Shown here piece by piece: positions 16,891 to 23,740 of a stretch of 64,000 bases of DNA. Every line of letters starts with the position of its first letter. Within the stretch, counting starts at the first letter, position 1. The translations under genes were made by a program, and so were the position numbers. The stretch covers positions 1 to 64,000 of the forward strand of contig NZ_RBXP01000013.1 of NCBI RefSeq assembly GCF_003634965.1, written 5' to 3'. Under the pieces are notes generated by a model. It had not been told where the DNA came from. It saw nothing but the letters and a program-made list of their open reading frames with translations, and searched no databases. Origin of the DNA: Azonexus fungiphilus (GTDB taxonomy: Bacteria > Pseudomonadota > Gammaproteobacteria > Burkholderiales > Rhodocyclaceae).

Positions 16891-17157
16891 ATGGAAAACA
16901 CCGACATGCCTCTCGAACTCCGCCTGGCTGCGGTCATCCACCTGCTGTCCTCGTCCGCGCTGCGCGGTGCCACCTTCCACAAGACCGAGGCGCTGCGCGC
17001 TCATCTGCGCTGTGTCGCCGACGAGGACGGGCTCAATCCCTACCTGCGCAGCACGCTGCAGGAAGTGCTCGGCGGCTGGGAAGCGGTGCATTGCCACCCG
17101 GCCTCTGTCCCGGTCGATTGCTACCCCCTGGCTGCGCCAGGTTGCCAAACCCACTGA
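16891..17157 (+). CDS. small hypothetical protein heading the S4-paralog/HemP operon
   Basis: 88 residues, mostly helical, three His and four Cys, no signal peptide. No family recognised. It begins after a GGAG site and lies 18 bases before the S4 paralog. Its core (LRLAAVIHLLSSSALRG...EALRAHLRCVADEDGLNPYLRSTLQEVLGG) has the same spacing of Leu/Ala and Arg residues as the 67-residue protein at 18298, so the two may be distant paralogs. Confidence 0.6.
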   Translation: MENTDMPLELRLAAVIHLLSSSALRGATFHKTEALRAHLRCVADEDGLNPYLRSTLQEVLGGWEAVHCHPASVPVDCYPLAAPGCQTH

Positions 17158-17175
17158 AAACAAAGAGAGAAACCC

Positions 17176-17793
17176 ATGTCCCGTTACACCGGTCCCCGTC
17201 TCAAGGTCCTGCGTGCGCTCGGCGTCGATCTGCCGGGTCTGTCGCGCAAGTCGATGCAGGAGCGCGCCCAGCCGCCCGGCCAGCACGGCGCCCGCAAGGT
17301 CGCCGCGCGCAAGTCCGAATTCGGTCTGCAACTGATGGAAAAGCAGAAACTGCGCTACAACTACGGCCTGACCGAACGCCAGTTGCGGCGCGCCGTCGCC
17401 GACGCCAAGAAGCATCGCGGCGCCACCGGGGGCAAGCTGGTCGAGCTGCTCGAACGCCGCCTCGACAACATGGTTTTCCGCGCCGGCTTCGCCCCGACCA
17501 TCCCGGCTGCCCGCCAGCTGGTCAGCCACGGCCATTTCCAGCTCAACGGCAAGCGGGTGACGATCCCGTCGATCCGCCTGCGCATCGGCGACGCCTTCGG
17601 GCCGACCGAAGCCGGCCGCAAGATCGACCTGGTCCGCGCCACACTCGAGGATCCGGCGCTCGAGCGCCCGGAATGGATCAGCCTTGACGGCACCACCCAG
17701 ACCGCCCGCCTGACCCACTTGCCGGACGGCGATTCCGCCCCCTTCCCGCTCGACCTGCAGCGCGTCGTCGAATACTACGCCACCCGCATGTAA
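17176..17793 (+). CDS. paralog of 30S ribosomal protein S4, cysteine-free
   Basis: 205 residues: the N-terminal S4 domain (SRYTGPRLKVLRALG, PPGQHGARK), then the S4 RNA-binding fold with LLERRLDNMVFRAG and ARQLVSHGHFQLNGKRV, and an ending VEYYATRM. It contains no Cys at all. The sequence resembles cyanobacterial/Firmicutes-type S4 more than the usual proteobacterial S4, and it is outside any ribosomal operon, so it is an accessory, probably transferred copy. It lies behind a Fur-like operator and next to hemP, suggesting it is made under metal starvation. Confidence 0.88.
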   Translation: MSRYTGPRLKVLRALGVDLPGLSRKSMQERAQPPGQHGARKVAARKSEFGLQLMEKQKLRYNYGLTERQLRRAVADAKKHRGATGGKLVELLERRLDNMVFRAGFAPTIPAARQLVSHGHFQLNGKRVTIPSIRLRIGDAFGPTEAGRKIDLVRATLEDPALERPEWISLDGTTQTARLTHLPDGDSAPFPLDLQRVVEYYATRM

Positions 17794-17813
17794 GCCCTTC
17801 CGAGGAGCGCATC

Positions 17814-18044
17814 ATGGAACAAACCCTGCGTATTCCCTTCCTTCACGCCAACGGCCCGCGCGGCACGCTGCGCCTGAATCGCGACAAGCCGGCGCCGGCC
17901 GCCGACAGCGAAGCCGGCCGGCCGGAGCTGTGCATTTCCAGCCGCTCGCTGTTCGGCAACGCCAGCGAGATCTTCATCCGCCACTGCGGCAGCGAGTACC
18001 GCCTGCGCATCACCCGCCAGGACAAGCTGATCCTGACCAAGTAG
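17814..18044 (+). CDS. hemP: HemP family hemin uptake protein (copy 1)
   Basis: 76 residues; the C-terminal half carries the HemP signature: SSRSLFGNASEIFIRHCGSE then YRLRITRQDKLILTK at the end. HemP proteins are small, soluble and iron-repressed; in Burkholderia HemP acts as a regulator needed for hemin uptake gene expression. GAGGAG precedes ATG 17814. It shares a transcript with the S4 paralog (20-base gap). A second HemP is at 32837. Confidence 0.9.
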   Translation: MEQTLRIPFLHANGPRGTLRLNRDKPAPAADSEAGRPELCISSRSLFGNASEIFIRHCGSEYRLRITRQDKLILTK

Positions 18045-18059
18045 GCAAGCCGGGCAACA

Positions 18060-18120
18060 GGAGCAGGTCGCTGACCCCGCCTGCTCCACGGAGGGCGCCG
18101 ATCACACGCCGGCGCCCTCC
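18060..18120 (+). terminator. two tandem hairpins after hemP copy 1
   Basis: Two stems follow the stop codon: GGAGCAGG/CCTGCTCC (18060-18067 with 18080-18087), then an 11-bp stem (18090-18100 with 18110-18120). Neither has a U-tract, so they may mark a processed or Rho-dependent 3' end. Confidence 0.45.
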
Positions 18121-18139
18121 ACCTCTCGATCAGTAAATA

Positions 18140-18196
18140 AAAGTAATTCCCGTTTGACTTTGTCCTATCCTGCGGTATATTGAGAACAGTTCTCAA
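18140..18196 (+). promoter_or_regulatory. promoter with palindromic Fur-type operator
   Basis: TTGACT (18154-18159) and TATATT (18176-18181) are separated by 16 bases. A perfect palindrome TTGAGAAC-A-GTTCTCAA (18180-18196) overlaps the -10 and start region, and a second AT-rich Fur-like stretch (AAAAGTAATTCCCGTTT) overlaps the -35. This fits a strong promoter repressed by Fur or a related regulator. Confidence 0.7.
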
Positions 18197-18212
18197 TCAA
18201 GTGAGGTGTCAG

Positions 18213-18287
18213 ATGAACAGTCTGCTGATCAACACCGCCGTCGCCGGCCTGCTGCTCTGGCTCGTGATCGCCGTCGGAACCGTCTGA
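18213..18287 (+). CDS. 24-residue single-span membrane peptide
   Basis: A very short reading frame beginning 16 bases after the palindromic operator, with GTGAGGTG upstream of the ATG. The peptide starts MNSLLINTAVAG and continues as one hydrophobic helix (LLLWLVIAVGTV) to the end. The next gene starts 10 bases later behind its own GAGGAG. Position directly after a strong promoter, a good ribosome-binding site and an uninterrupted hydrophobic sequence support a real small protein; function unknown. Confidence 0.6.
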   Translation: MNSLLINTAVAGLLLWLVIAVGTV

Positions 18288-18297
18288 GGAGCCGCCG

Positions 18298-18501
18298 ATG
18301 CCGAACAGCGAACTTTGGGCAGCGACGCTGAGCCTGCTGCTGATCCACGAAGAAACCGGCTGCCGGCACTCGGCGCTGAACGCGGCGCGGCTGCTCGACC
18401 ATCTCTGCGACCTCGAGATCGACGACGAAACGCGCCGCCTCTGCGAACGTGCCAGCCAGCGCCTCGGCAACCAGGAGAACCGCCATGCTTGCGCCGCTTG
18501 A
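18298..18501 (+). CDS. small helical hypothetical protein
   Basis: 67 residues, helical, with five Cys/His-rich positions (ETGCRH, HLCD, RLCE, NRHAC). GAGGAG precedes the ATG. It overlaps the following coiled-coil gene by 17 bases. No family recognised. It may be a distant relative of the 88-residue protein at 16891. Confidence 0.6.
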   Translation: MPNSELWAATLSLLLIHEETGCRHSALNAARLLDHLCDLEIDDETRRLCERASQRLGNQENRHACAA

Positions 18502-18919
18502 GAACCGTGGCCTGATCGAGCGCGAACCCGACGACGCGCTCCGCGCCGCCGAGCTGGAAAAGGAAAACACCGGCCTGCGCCAGGCCCTGCGCCAAGCGCG
18601 CAGCAGCCAGAAGCGGATGATCACGATGCATGCCAACCGCAGCATCGAGCTCGACAAGCGCATCGCCGCGCTGGAACAGCACTGCGCCGAGCAGGCCGCG
18701 CGCATCGGCGCCTTCGAGTCCGGCCAGGCGATCATCGAACTCGGCCGCCAGCTGATGGAACTCAAGGAGGCCAACGCCCGCCTGGTCGAGTCGGCGCAAC
18801 GCGTCTGGCACCTCGACAAGACGATCTGCGCCGCCCACCGCGAGTGCGAGCGCCTCGCCCGCGAACGCGACAGCCTGGCGCTGCGCCTCTGCACGCAGGC
18901 CGCCGACACGCTCAACTGA
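18485..18919 (+). CDS. coiled-coil hypothetical protein
   Basis: 144 residues, nearly all one long coiled coil (about residues 20-135) rich in Glu, Arg, Ala and Leu heptads, for example LEKENTGLRQALRQAR and LERECERLAR-type segments. ATG 18485, with CAGGAG upstream, is preferred over an in-frame ATG at 18449. No enzyme motif. Its composition resembles the central coiled coil of the DUF2325 protein at 31463, also in a HemP-linked, Fur-type operon. Inferred role: structural partner or regulator; not known. Confidence 0.65.
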   Translation: MLAPLENRGLIEREPDDALRAAELEKENTGLRQALRQARSSQKRMITMHANRSIELDKRIAALEQHCAEQAARIGAFESGQAIIELGRQLMELKEANARLVESAQRVWHLDKTICAAHRECERLARERDSLALRLCTQAADTLN

Positions 18920-19073
18920 ACGACGCCCAGGCGCCGCCGGTTTTTTGCCCAGCGGCGGCGTCGACCGTAAAACTCCCCATCACCTGCCGTCGTCATCGGT
19001 GCATGCGCCGAGGGCGGCGCGTCGTTCTTTTTATAAGCATACGATCATATTCTAAGTAATTTTGAGGCAAATC

Positions 19074-19147
19074 AAATTACGAATTATTCTCGTTTGTTAG
19101 CATTGACGCCGATTTCCACCGGCAAGCCAGCACGACGCCAGCCAGCC
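19074..19147 (+). promoter_or_regulatory. Fur-like operator and tandem CCAGCC leader 3
   Basis: The Fur-like AATTACGAATTATTCTCGTT (19075-19094) is followed by AAGCCAGC (19124-19131) and GCCAGCCAGCC (19137-19147). The second copy lies just before CTGGAG, the ribosome-binding site of ATG 19166, and CCAG can pair with CTGG. The 150 bases upstream (18920-19073) are AT-rich at their right end and hold a 7-bp stem (18933-18939 with 18955-18961). Confidence 0.6.
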
Positions 19148-19165
19148 CCAACCCTGGAGCCTTCG

Positions 19166-21223
19166 ATGGACCTGCCCCGCCTCACCCCGCTCGCCCTGGC
19201 GCTGCTCTGCGCCCATGCGACGGTCAACGCCCAAGAAACGACACTTTCCGCGGTCAACGTCAGCGCCAAGGGCTATGCCTCGGCCGACCTCGAGACGCCG
19301 ATCTCGACGACCACTCTCGACGCCGACGAAATTGCCCGGCGCGGCGCCGCCAACGTCGGCGACGCGCTGCGCGGCGAGCCCGGCATCGCCATCTCGAACG
19401 ACAGCGCGCAGGGCCAGAACCCGGTGATCCGCGGTCTCGGCAAGGAAAGCACGGTGCTGCTGGTTGATGGCATGCGCTTCAATTCGGCGCAGCCGGCCGG
19501 CGCCGTCGCCTCGTTCATGACCCTCGGCCTGGCCGAGCGCGTCGAAGTGGTCAAGGGCGGCGCCTCGGTGCTCTACGGTACCGGCGCGCTCGGCGGCGCG
19601 ATCAACGTGCTGATGCCGCAGGCAAAATTCACCCCCGGTATCGGCCTCAAGGCCGGCGCCAGCTACGACAGCGCCAGCGAAGGCTGGCGCGGCACGGCCG
19701 TGGTCAACGCCAGCCAGGGCGACCACGCGCTGATGCTCGGCGCCTCGCTCGCCCGCATCAACGACTACGACTCGCCCAAAGGCAAGGTCGACCGTACCGC
19801 TTACGATTCCGACGCCTTCATCGGCCAGTACCGCTTCCGCATCGACAACCGGCAGCAGCTGCGCGTCTCGGCGCAGCATCATCGCGACGAGGACGTCTGG
19901 TACCCGGGTTCGACGCGCCCCCACGCCAGCCCGCTGGTCGGCAGCACCACGGTGCATTCGCCGCAGCAGGAACGCCGCCTTTACGAGATCGGCTACCAGC
20001 GCCAGGGCGACGGCGCCGCGCCGGTCAATGTCGACCTGCGCGCCTACCGCCAGGAAATGGAGCGCAGCATCTACAGCTACGGCAACACGCTGCAGCGCGA
20101 CATCGTCACCAACACGGTCACCTTCCGCACCGACGGCATCGACGCCAAGGCCGACTGGCTGGCGCATCCGCAGCATCTGCTGTCGTTCGGCGCGAATGCC
20201 TGGAAGATGACCGGCAACCCCGACCGCTACATGGCGACCGGCGCGCCCTTCACCACGCTGACCGCCAACAATCCCTTCCAGCACGCCGAAATCCGCGCCC
20301 TCGGGCTCTACCTGCAGGACGACATGCGCTTCGGCCAGCTCAACCTGCTCGCCGGCCTGCGCTGGGACAGCGTCGAGGGCGACGCCGCCAGCATGGGCAA
20401 CGGCGCCCGCACCAGCGGCCTCGGCAAGAAGGAAACCGCCTTCTCCGGCAGCCTCGGCGCGGTCTATGAAGTGGCCCCGCTGCTGCGTCCCTACGCCAGC
20501 GTCGCCCGCGCCTTCCGCGCGCCGGGCATGCGCGAGCGCTACGAGTCGGGTCTGCGCGGCGACGGCTATTTCTACGCCGGCAGCCCGGAAGTCGAATCGG
20601 AAAAGGCCGACCAGTTCGAGCTCGGCCTCAAGGGCGCGACGTCCACGGTCAACTACCAGATTTCGGCGTTTTTCAACCGCATCGACAATTACATCACCGG
20701 CCAGATCCTCACCGGCGCCGCCGCCACCGCCGCTTGCGGCGCGGCCAACGCGGGCAACTGCAAGAAGACGGTCAACCTCGGCAGCGCGACGATCAAGGGC
20801 GTCGAAGCCAGGGTCGCCTGGCAGGTCGCCGGCGGCCACTGGCTGAACGCCGGCTACTCGCGCATCCGCGGCGACAACGACGATCTGAACGAACCGCTGT
20901 TCCAGATGCCGGCCGACGAGATTTCGCTCGGCTGGATCGGCGGCGTGCTGCCCGGCGTCAAGGCCGACTTCACGCTGCGCCTGGTCGACGAACAGGATCG
21001 CGTCGCCACGCAATTCACCCGCGGCACGGAAAACCGCACGGCCGGCTTCGTCACCGCCGACCTCGGTGCAACCTGGCAGTTCGCCAAGGACCAGAGCCTG
21101 CGCTTCGCCGTCAAGAACCTGGCCGACAAGACCTACCACGAGCACCTGACCGAAGGCGTCTCCGGCAACGAGATCAAGGCCCCGGGCCGCAGCGTCCAGC
21201 TCGCCTGGCGCGGGAGCTTCTGA
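19166..21223 (+). CDS. TonB-dependent receptor linked to an ABC importer
   Basis: 685-residue receptor: signal peptide (LALALLCAHATVNA), TonB-box-like TTLSAVNVSA, plug with NPVIRGLGKESTVLLVDGMR (near residue 90) and VEVVKGGASVLYGTGALGG, and a barrel ending in Phe. It contains one small Cys pair in an extracellular-loop-like region (TAACGAANAGNCKK). The following genes overlap by one or four bases and encode a NitT/TauT-type ABC importer, so receptor and importer probably handle the same small ligand. The ligand is not clear: haem, copper complexes or a cofactor precursor are all possible. Confidence 0.87.
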   Translation: MDLPRLTPLALALLCAHATVNAQETTLSAVNVSAKGYASADLETPISTTTLDADEIARRGAANVGDALRGEPGIAISNDSAQGQNPVIRGLGKESTVLLVDGMRFNSAQPAGAVASFMTLGLAERVEVVKGGASVLYGTGALGGAINVLMPQAKFTPGIGLKAGASYDSASEGWRGTAVVNASQGDHALMLGASLARINDYDSPKGKVDRTAYDSDAFIGQYRFRIDNRQQLRVSAQHHRDEDVWYPGSTRPHASPLVGSTTVHSPQQERRLYEIGYQRQGDGAAPVNVDLRAYRQEMERSIYSYGNTLQRDIVTNTVTFRTDGIDAKADWLAHPQHLLSFGANAWKMTGNPDRYMATGAPFTTLTANNPFQHAEIRALGLYLQDDMRFGQLNLLAGLRWDSVEGDAASMGNGARTSGLGKKETAFSGSLGAVYEVAPLLRPYASVARAFRAPGMRERYESGLRGDGYFYAGSPEVESEKADQFELGLKGATSTVNYQISAFFNRIDNYITGQILTGAAATAACGAANAGNCKKTVNLGSATIKGVEARVAWQVAGGHWLNAGYSRIRGDNDDLNEPLFQMPADEISLGWIGGVLPGVKADFTLRLVDEQDRVATQFTRGTENRTAGFVTADLGATWQFAKDQSLRFAVKNLADKTYHEHLTEGVSGNEIKAPGRSVQLAWRGSF

Positions 21224-22206
21224 TGCGCCGCCGGTTCGCCGCCCTGCTGACGGTGCTTGCGCTGGCGACACCGGCCTTGGCGGCGGGCCGGCTGCCTTCA
21301 CTGGTGCTCGCCGGTCCGCCGGCCTCGGTGTCGACGCCGCTGATCCACATGATCGACAGCGGCGCCTTGAAGGATCTCGCCGACAAGGTCGAGTTCCGCG
21401 TCTGGAAGGACCCCGACCAGCTGCGCGTGCTCGCCCTCGGCGGCCAGGCCGATTTCGTCGCGATGCCGAGCAACGTCGCCGCCAATCTCTACAACCGCGG
21501 CGTCAAGCTGCGCCTGCTCAACATCTCGACCTGGGGCGTGCTGTGGATGGTGTCGCGCGACGGCCAGGCAAAGACGCTGGCCGATTTCCGCGGCAAGGAA
21601 ATCGCCATGCCCTTCCGCGCCGACATGCCCGACATCGTCTTCAGCCTGATTGCCGCCCGCCAGGGCCTCGACGCCAGAAAGGACTTCCGCCTGCGCTACG
21701 TCGCCTCGCCGCTCGACGCGATGCAGCTGCTGGTCACCCGTCGCGTCGACCACGCGCTGCTCGCCGAGCCGGCGGTGTCGATGGCGCTGCGCAAGACGAA
21801 ATCCTTCCCGATCAGCGTCATTGCGCCCGAACTGCACCGCAGCGTCGACCTGCAACAGGAATGGGGGCGCCTGTACCAGCGCGAGGCACGCATCCCGCAG
21901 GCCGGCATCGTCGCCATCGGACGGTCCACGGTCGACCGCGATCTGCAGGCAAAAATCATGGCGGCCTACGAAAAATCGCTGGCCTGGTGCCAGAAGAACG
22001 CCATGGCTTGCGGCGAGATGGTCGCCAAACGCATCGACCTGCTCAGCCCGGAAGCCGTCGCCGATTCGCTGGCGGTCAGCCAGATGCGCCATGTGCCGAT
22101 CGCCGCCGCGCGCGCCGAGCTGCAATTCTTCCTCGAACGCCTGCACGGCGAGAACCCGGCGCTGGTCGGCGGCAAACTGCCCGACGACGCCTTCTACGGC
22201 CCATGA
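21223..22206 (+). CDS. periplasmic substrate-binding protein, NMT1/NitT-TauT type
   Basis: 327 residues with signal peptide (LLTVLALATPALA) and the type-II periplasmic binding fold of the NrtA/SsuA/ThiY group: a two-lobed pattern with GGQADFVAMPSNVAANLYNRG, ADFRGKEIAMPFRADMP and VDHALLAEPAVSMAL. It begins inside the receptor stop (TGATG) and overlaps the permease. Substrates of this class include nitrate, sulfonates and thiamine precursors; here the TBDT neighbour suggests a larger or chelated ligand. Confidence 0.85.
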   Translation: MRRRFAALLTVLALATPALAAGRLPSLVLAGPPASVSTPLIHMIDSGALKDLADKVEFRVWKDPDQLRVLALGGQADFVAMPSNVAANLYNRGVKLRLLNISTWGVLWMVSRDGQAKTLADFRGKEIAMPFRADMPDIVFSLIAARQGLDARKDFRLRYVASPLDAMQLLVTRRVDHALLAEPAVSMALRKTKSFPISVIAPELHRSVDLQQEWGRLYQREARIPQAGIVAIGRSTVDRDLQAKIMAAYEKSLAWCQKNAMACGEMVAKRIDLLSPEAVADSLAVSQMRHVPIAAARAELQFFLERLHGENPALVGGKLPDDAFYGP

Positions 22207-23006
22207 AACGCGCGGCCGGCGACTGGCTGGCGGCAACCGGCCACTACCTGTGGAGCGGCTGGGGCTCGCTGGCCAGCCTGGGCATTTTTCTCGCTATTTG
22301 GGAACTGACCGCGCAACAGCTCGGGCCGCTGATCCTGCCGACGCCGATCGAAGCCCTCGGCACGCTGCACGGCCTGTTCGCCAGCGGCGCCGCCGGGCCG
22401 GAAATCGCCGTCACGGCGCGCCGGGCGCTGGCCGGCTTCGCCCTCTCGGTTGGCGTCGGCAGCCTGCTCGGGCTGGCCGCCGGCGTCTCGCTGACCGCCT
22501 CGATGATGGCCCGGCCGATCATCACCGTGCTCGTCGGCATGCCGCCGATCGCCTGGCTGATCCTCGCCCTGCTGTGGTTCGGCGCCGGCGACGGGACGCC
22601 GGTGTTCACCGTCTTCATCGCCTGCTTCCCGATCATCTTCGTCGGCGCCATGCAGGGCACGCGCACGCTCGACGGGCAGCTGAAGGAAGTCGCCCGGATG
22701 TTCGGGCTGTCGACCTGGATGAAGCTGACCGACGTCTATCTGCCGCACGTCGTTTCCTATCTCTTCCCGGCGTGGATTTCGGCGCTCGGCATGTCGTGGA
22801 AGATCGTCGTCATGGCCGAGTTGCTGTCCACCGAGGACGGCATCGGCGCCGCGCTGGCGGTCTCGCGCAGCCACCTAGACACGGCCGCGTCGATGGCCTG
22901 GATCGTCGCCCTGGTCGGCACGCTGCTGGCGATCGAGTACCTGCTGCTCGAACCGCTCAAGCGCCGCGTCGAATCCTGGCGGGAGTTCGCATCATCAAGC
23001 AACTGA
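22203..23006 (+). CDS. ABC importer permease (SsuC/TauC-like)
   Basis: 267 residues with about six membrane helices and the binding-protein-dependent permease EAA loop (EVARMFGLSTWMKLTDVYLP) that contacts the ATPase. FPAWISALGMSWKIVVMAELL matches the SsuC/TauC group. It overlaps the binding-protein gene (ATGA), and its 3' end overlaps the ATPase gene. Confidence 0.88.
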   Translation: MKRAAGDWLAATGHYLWSGWGSLASLGIFLAIWELTAQQLGPLILPTPIEALGTLHGLFASGAAGPEIAVTARRALAGFALSVGVGSLLGLAAGVSLTASMMARPIITVLVGMPPIAWLILALLWFGAGDGTPVFTVFIACFPIIFVGAMQGTRTLDGQLKEVARMFGLSTWMKLTDVYLPHVVSYLFPAWISALGMSWKIVVMAELLSTEDGIGAALAVSRSHLDTAASMAWIVALVGTLLAIEYLLLEPLKRRVESWREFASSSN

Positions 23007-23740
23007 CCATTTCCGCGCTGAACCACCGTTTCGGCTACCAGCGCGTGCTCGAGGACATCGAACTGAACGTCGGCGAAGGCGAGGCGGTGGCGCTGGTCGG
23101 CCCCTCCGGCTGCGGCAAGACGACCCTGCTCAACCTCGCCGCCGGCTTGCTGACGCCGTGGGAAGGCACGATCGCCAGCAGCTTCGCGCGGCCGGCGATG
23201 ATGTTCCAGCAACCGCGCCTGCTGCCGTGGAAACGCACGCTCGCCAACATCGGCCTCGGCCTCAAGGCGCGCGGCGTCGGCCGTGCCGAGCGCGACCGCC
23301 AGGCGGCCGGGCTGGCCACGCGCATGGGCCTGACCGCCGACGACCTGGCGAAGTACCCGGGCGCCCTCTCCGGCGGCATGCAGAGCCGCGCCGCGCTGGC
23401 CCGCGCCTTCGCCGTCGCGCCCGACCTGCTGCTGCTCGACGAGGCCTTTTCGGCGCTCGACATCGGCCTCAAGAGCGAGCTCTACGCGCTGCTCGCCGGC
23501 GAGCGCGCGGCGCACGGCAGCGCCGTGCTGATGATCACCCACGACCTGATGGAAGCCGTCCGTCTGGCCGACCGCATCCTGGTGATGAGCGGCAGCCCGG
23601 GGCGGATCGTCGCCGAGCACCGGGTCGATACCCCGGTCGCCGCCCGCGACGAGGCCTGGGTCTTCGCCCGTACCGCCGAGTTCATCCGCTGGCCGGAGAT
23701 CCGCGCCGCCTTCGCGCTGCCGCCGCTGGAGGGCGCATGA
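22991..23740 (+). CDS. ABC importer ATPase (SsuB/TauB-like) lacking a normal start codon
   Basis: About 249 residues with Walker A GPSGCGKTT, Q-loop FQQPRLLPW, signature LSGGMQ, Walker B LLLLDEAF and switch His in MITHDL. No ATG, GTG or TTG lies in frame before the Walker A region except GTG 23047, which would remove the first beta strand. GGGAG (22981-22985) sits five bases before ATC 22991, which reads I-I-K-Q-L-T where an ATG-I-K-Q-L start would be expected. The start is therefore an AUC codon, a mutated ATG, or a base error. Overlaps the permease end and the NnrS start (ATGA). Confidence 0.82.
   Translation: MIKQLTISALNHRFGYQRVLEDIELNVGEGEAVALVGPSGCGKTTLLNLAAGLLTPWEGTIASSFARPAMMFQQPRLLPWKRTLANIGLGLKARGVGRAERDRQAAGLATRMGLTADDLAKYPGALSGGMQSRAALARAFAVAPDLLLLDEAFSALDIGLKSELYALLAGERAAHGSAVLMITHDLMEAVRLADRILVMSGSPGRIVAEHRVDTPVAARDEAWVFARTAEFIRWPEIRAAFALPPLEGA

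Noticed and set aside
18920-18965. Terminator after the coiled-coil gene
   Set aside because: The 7-bp stem has the T-run inside its loop rather than after the stem, so it does not have terminator form.
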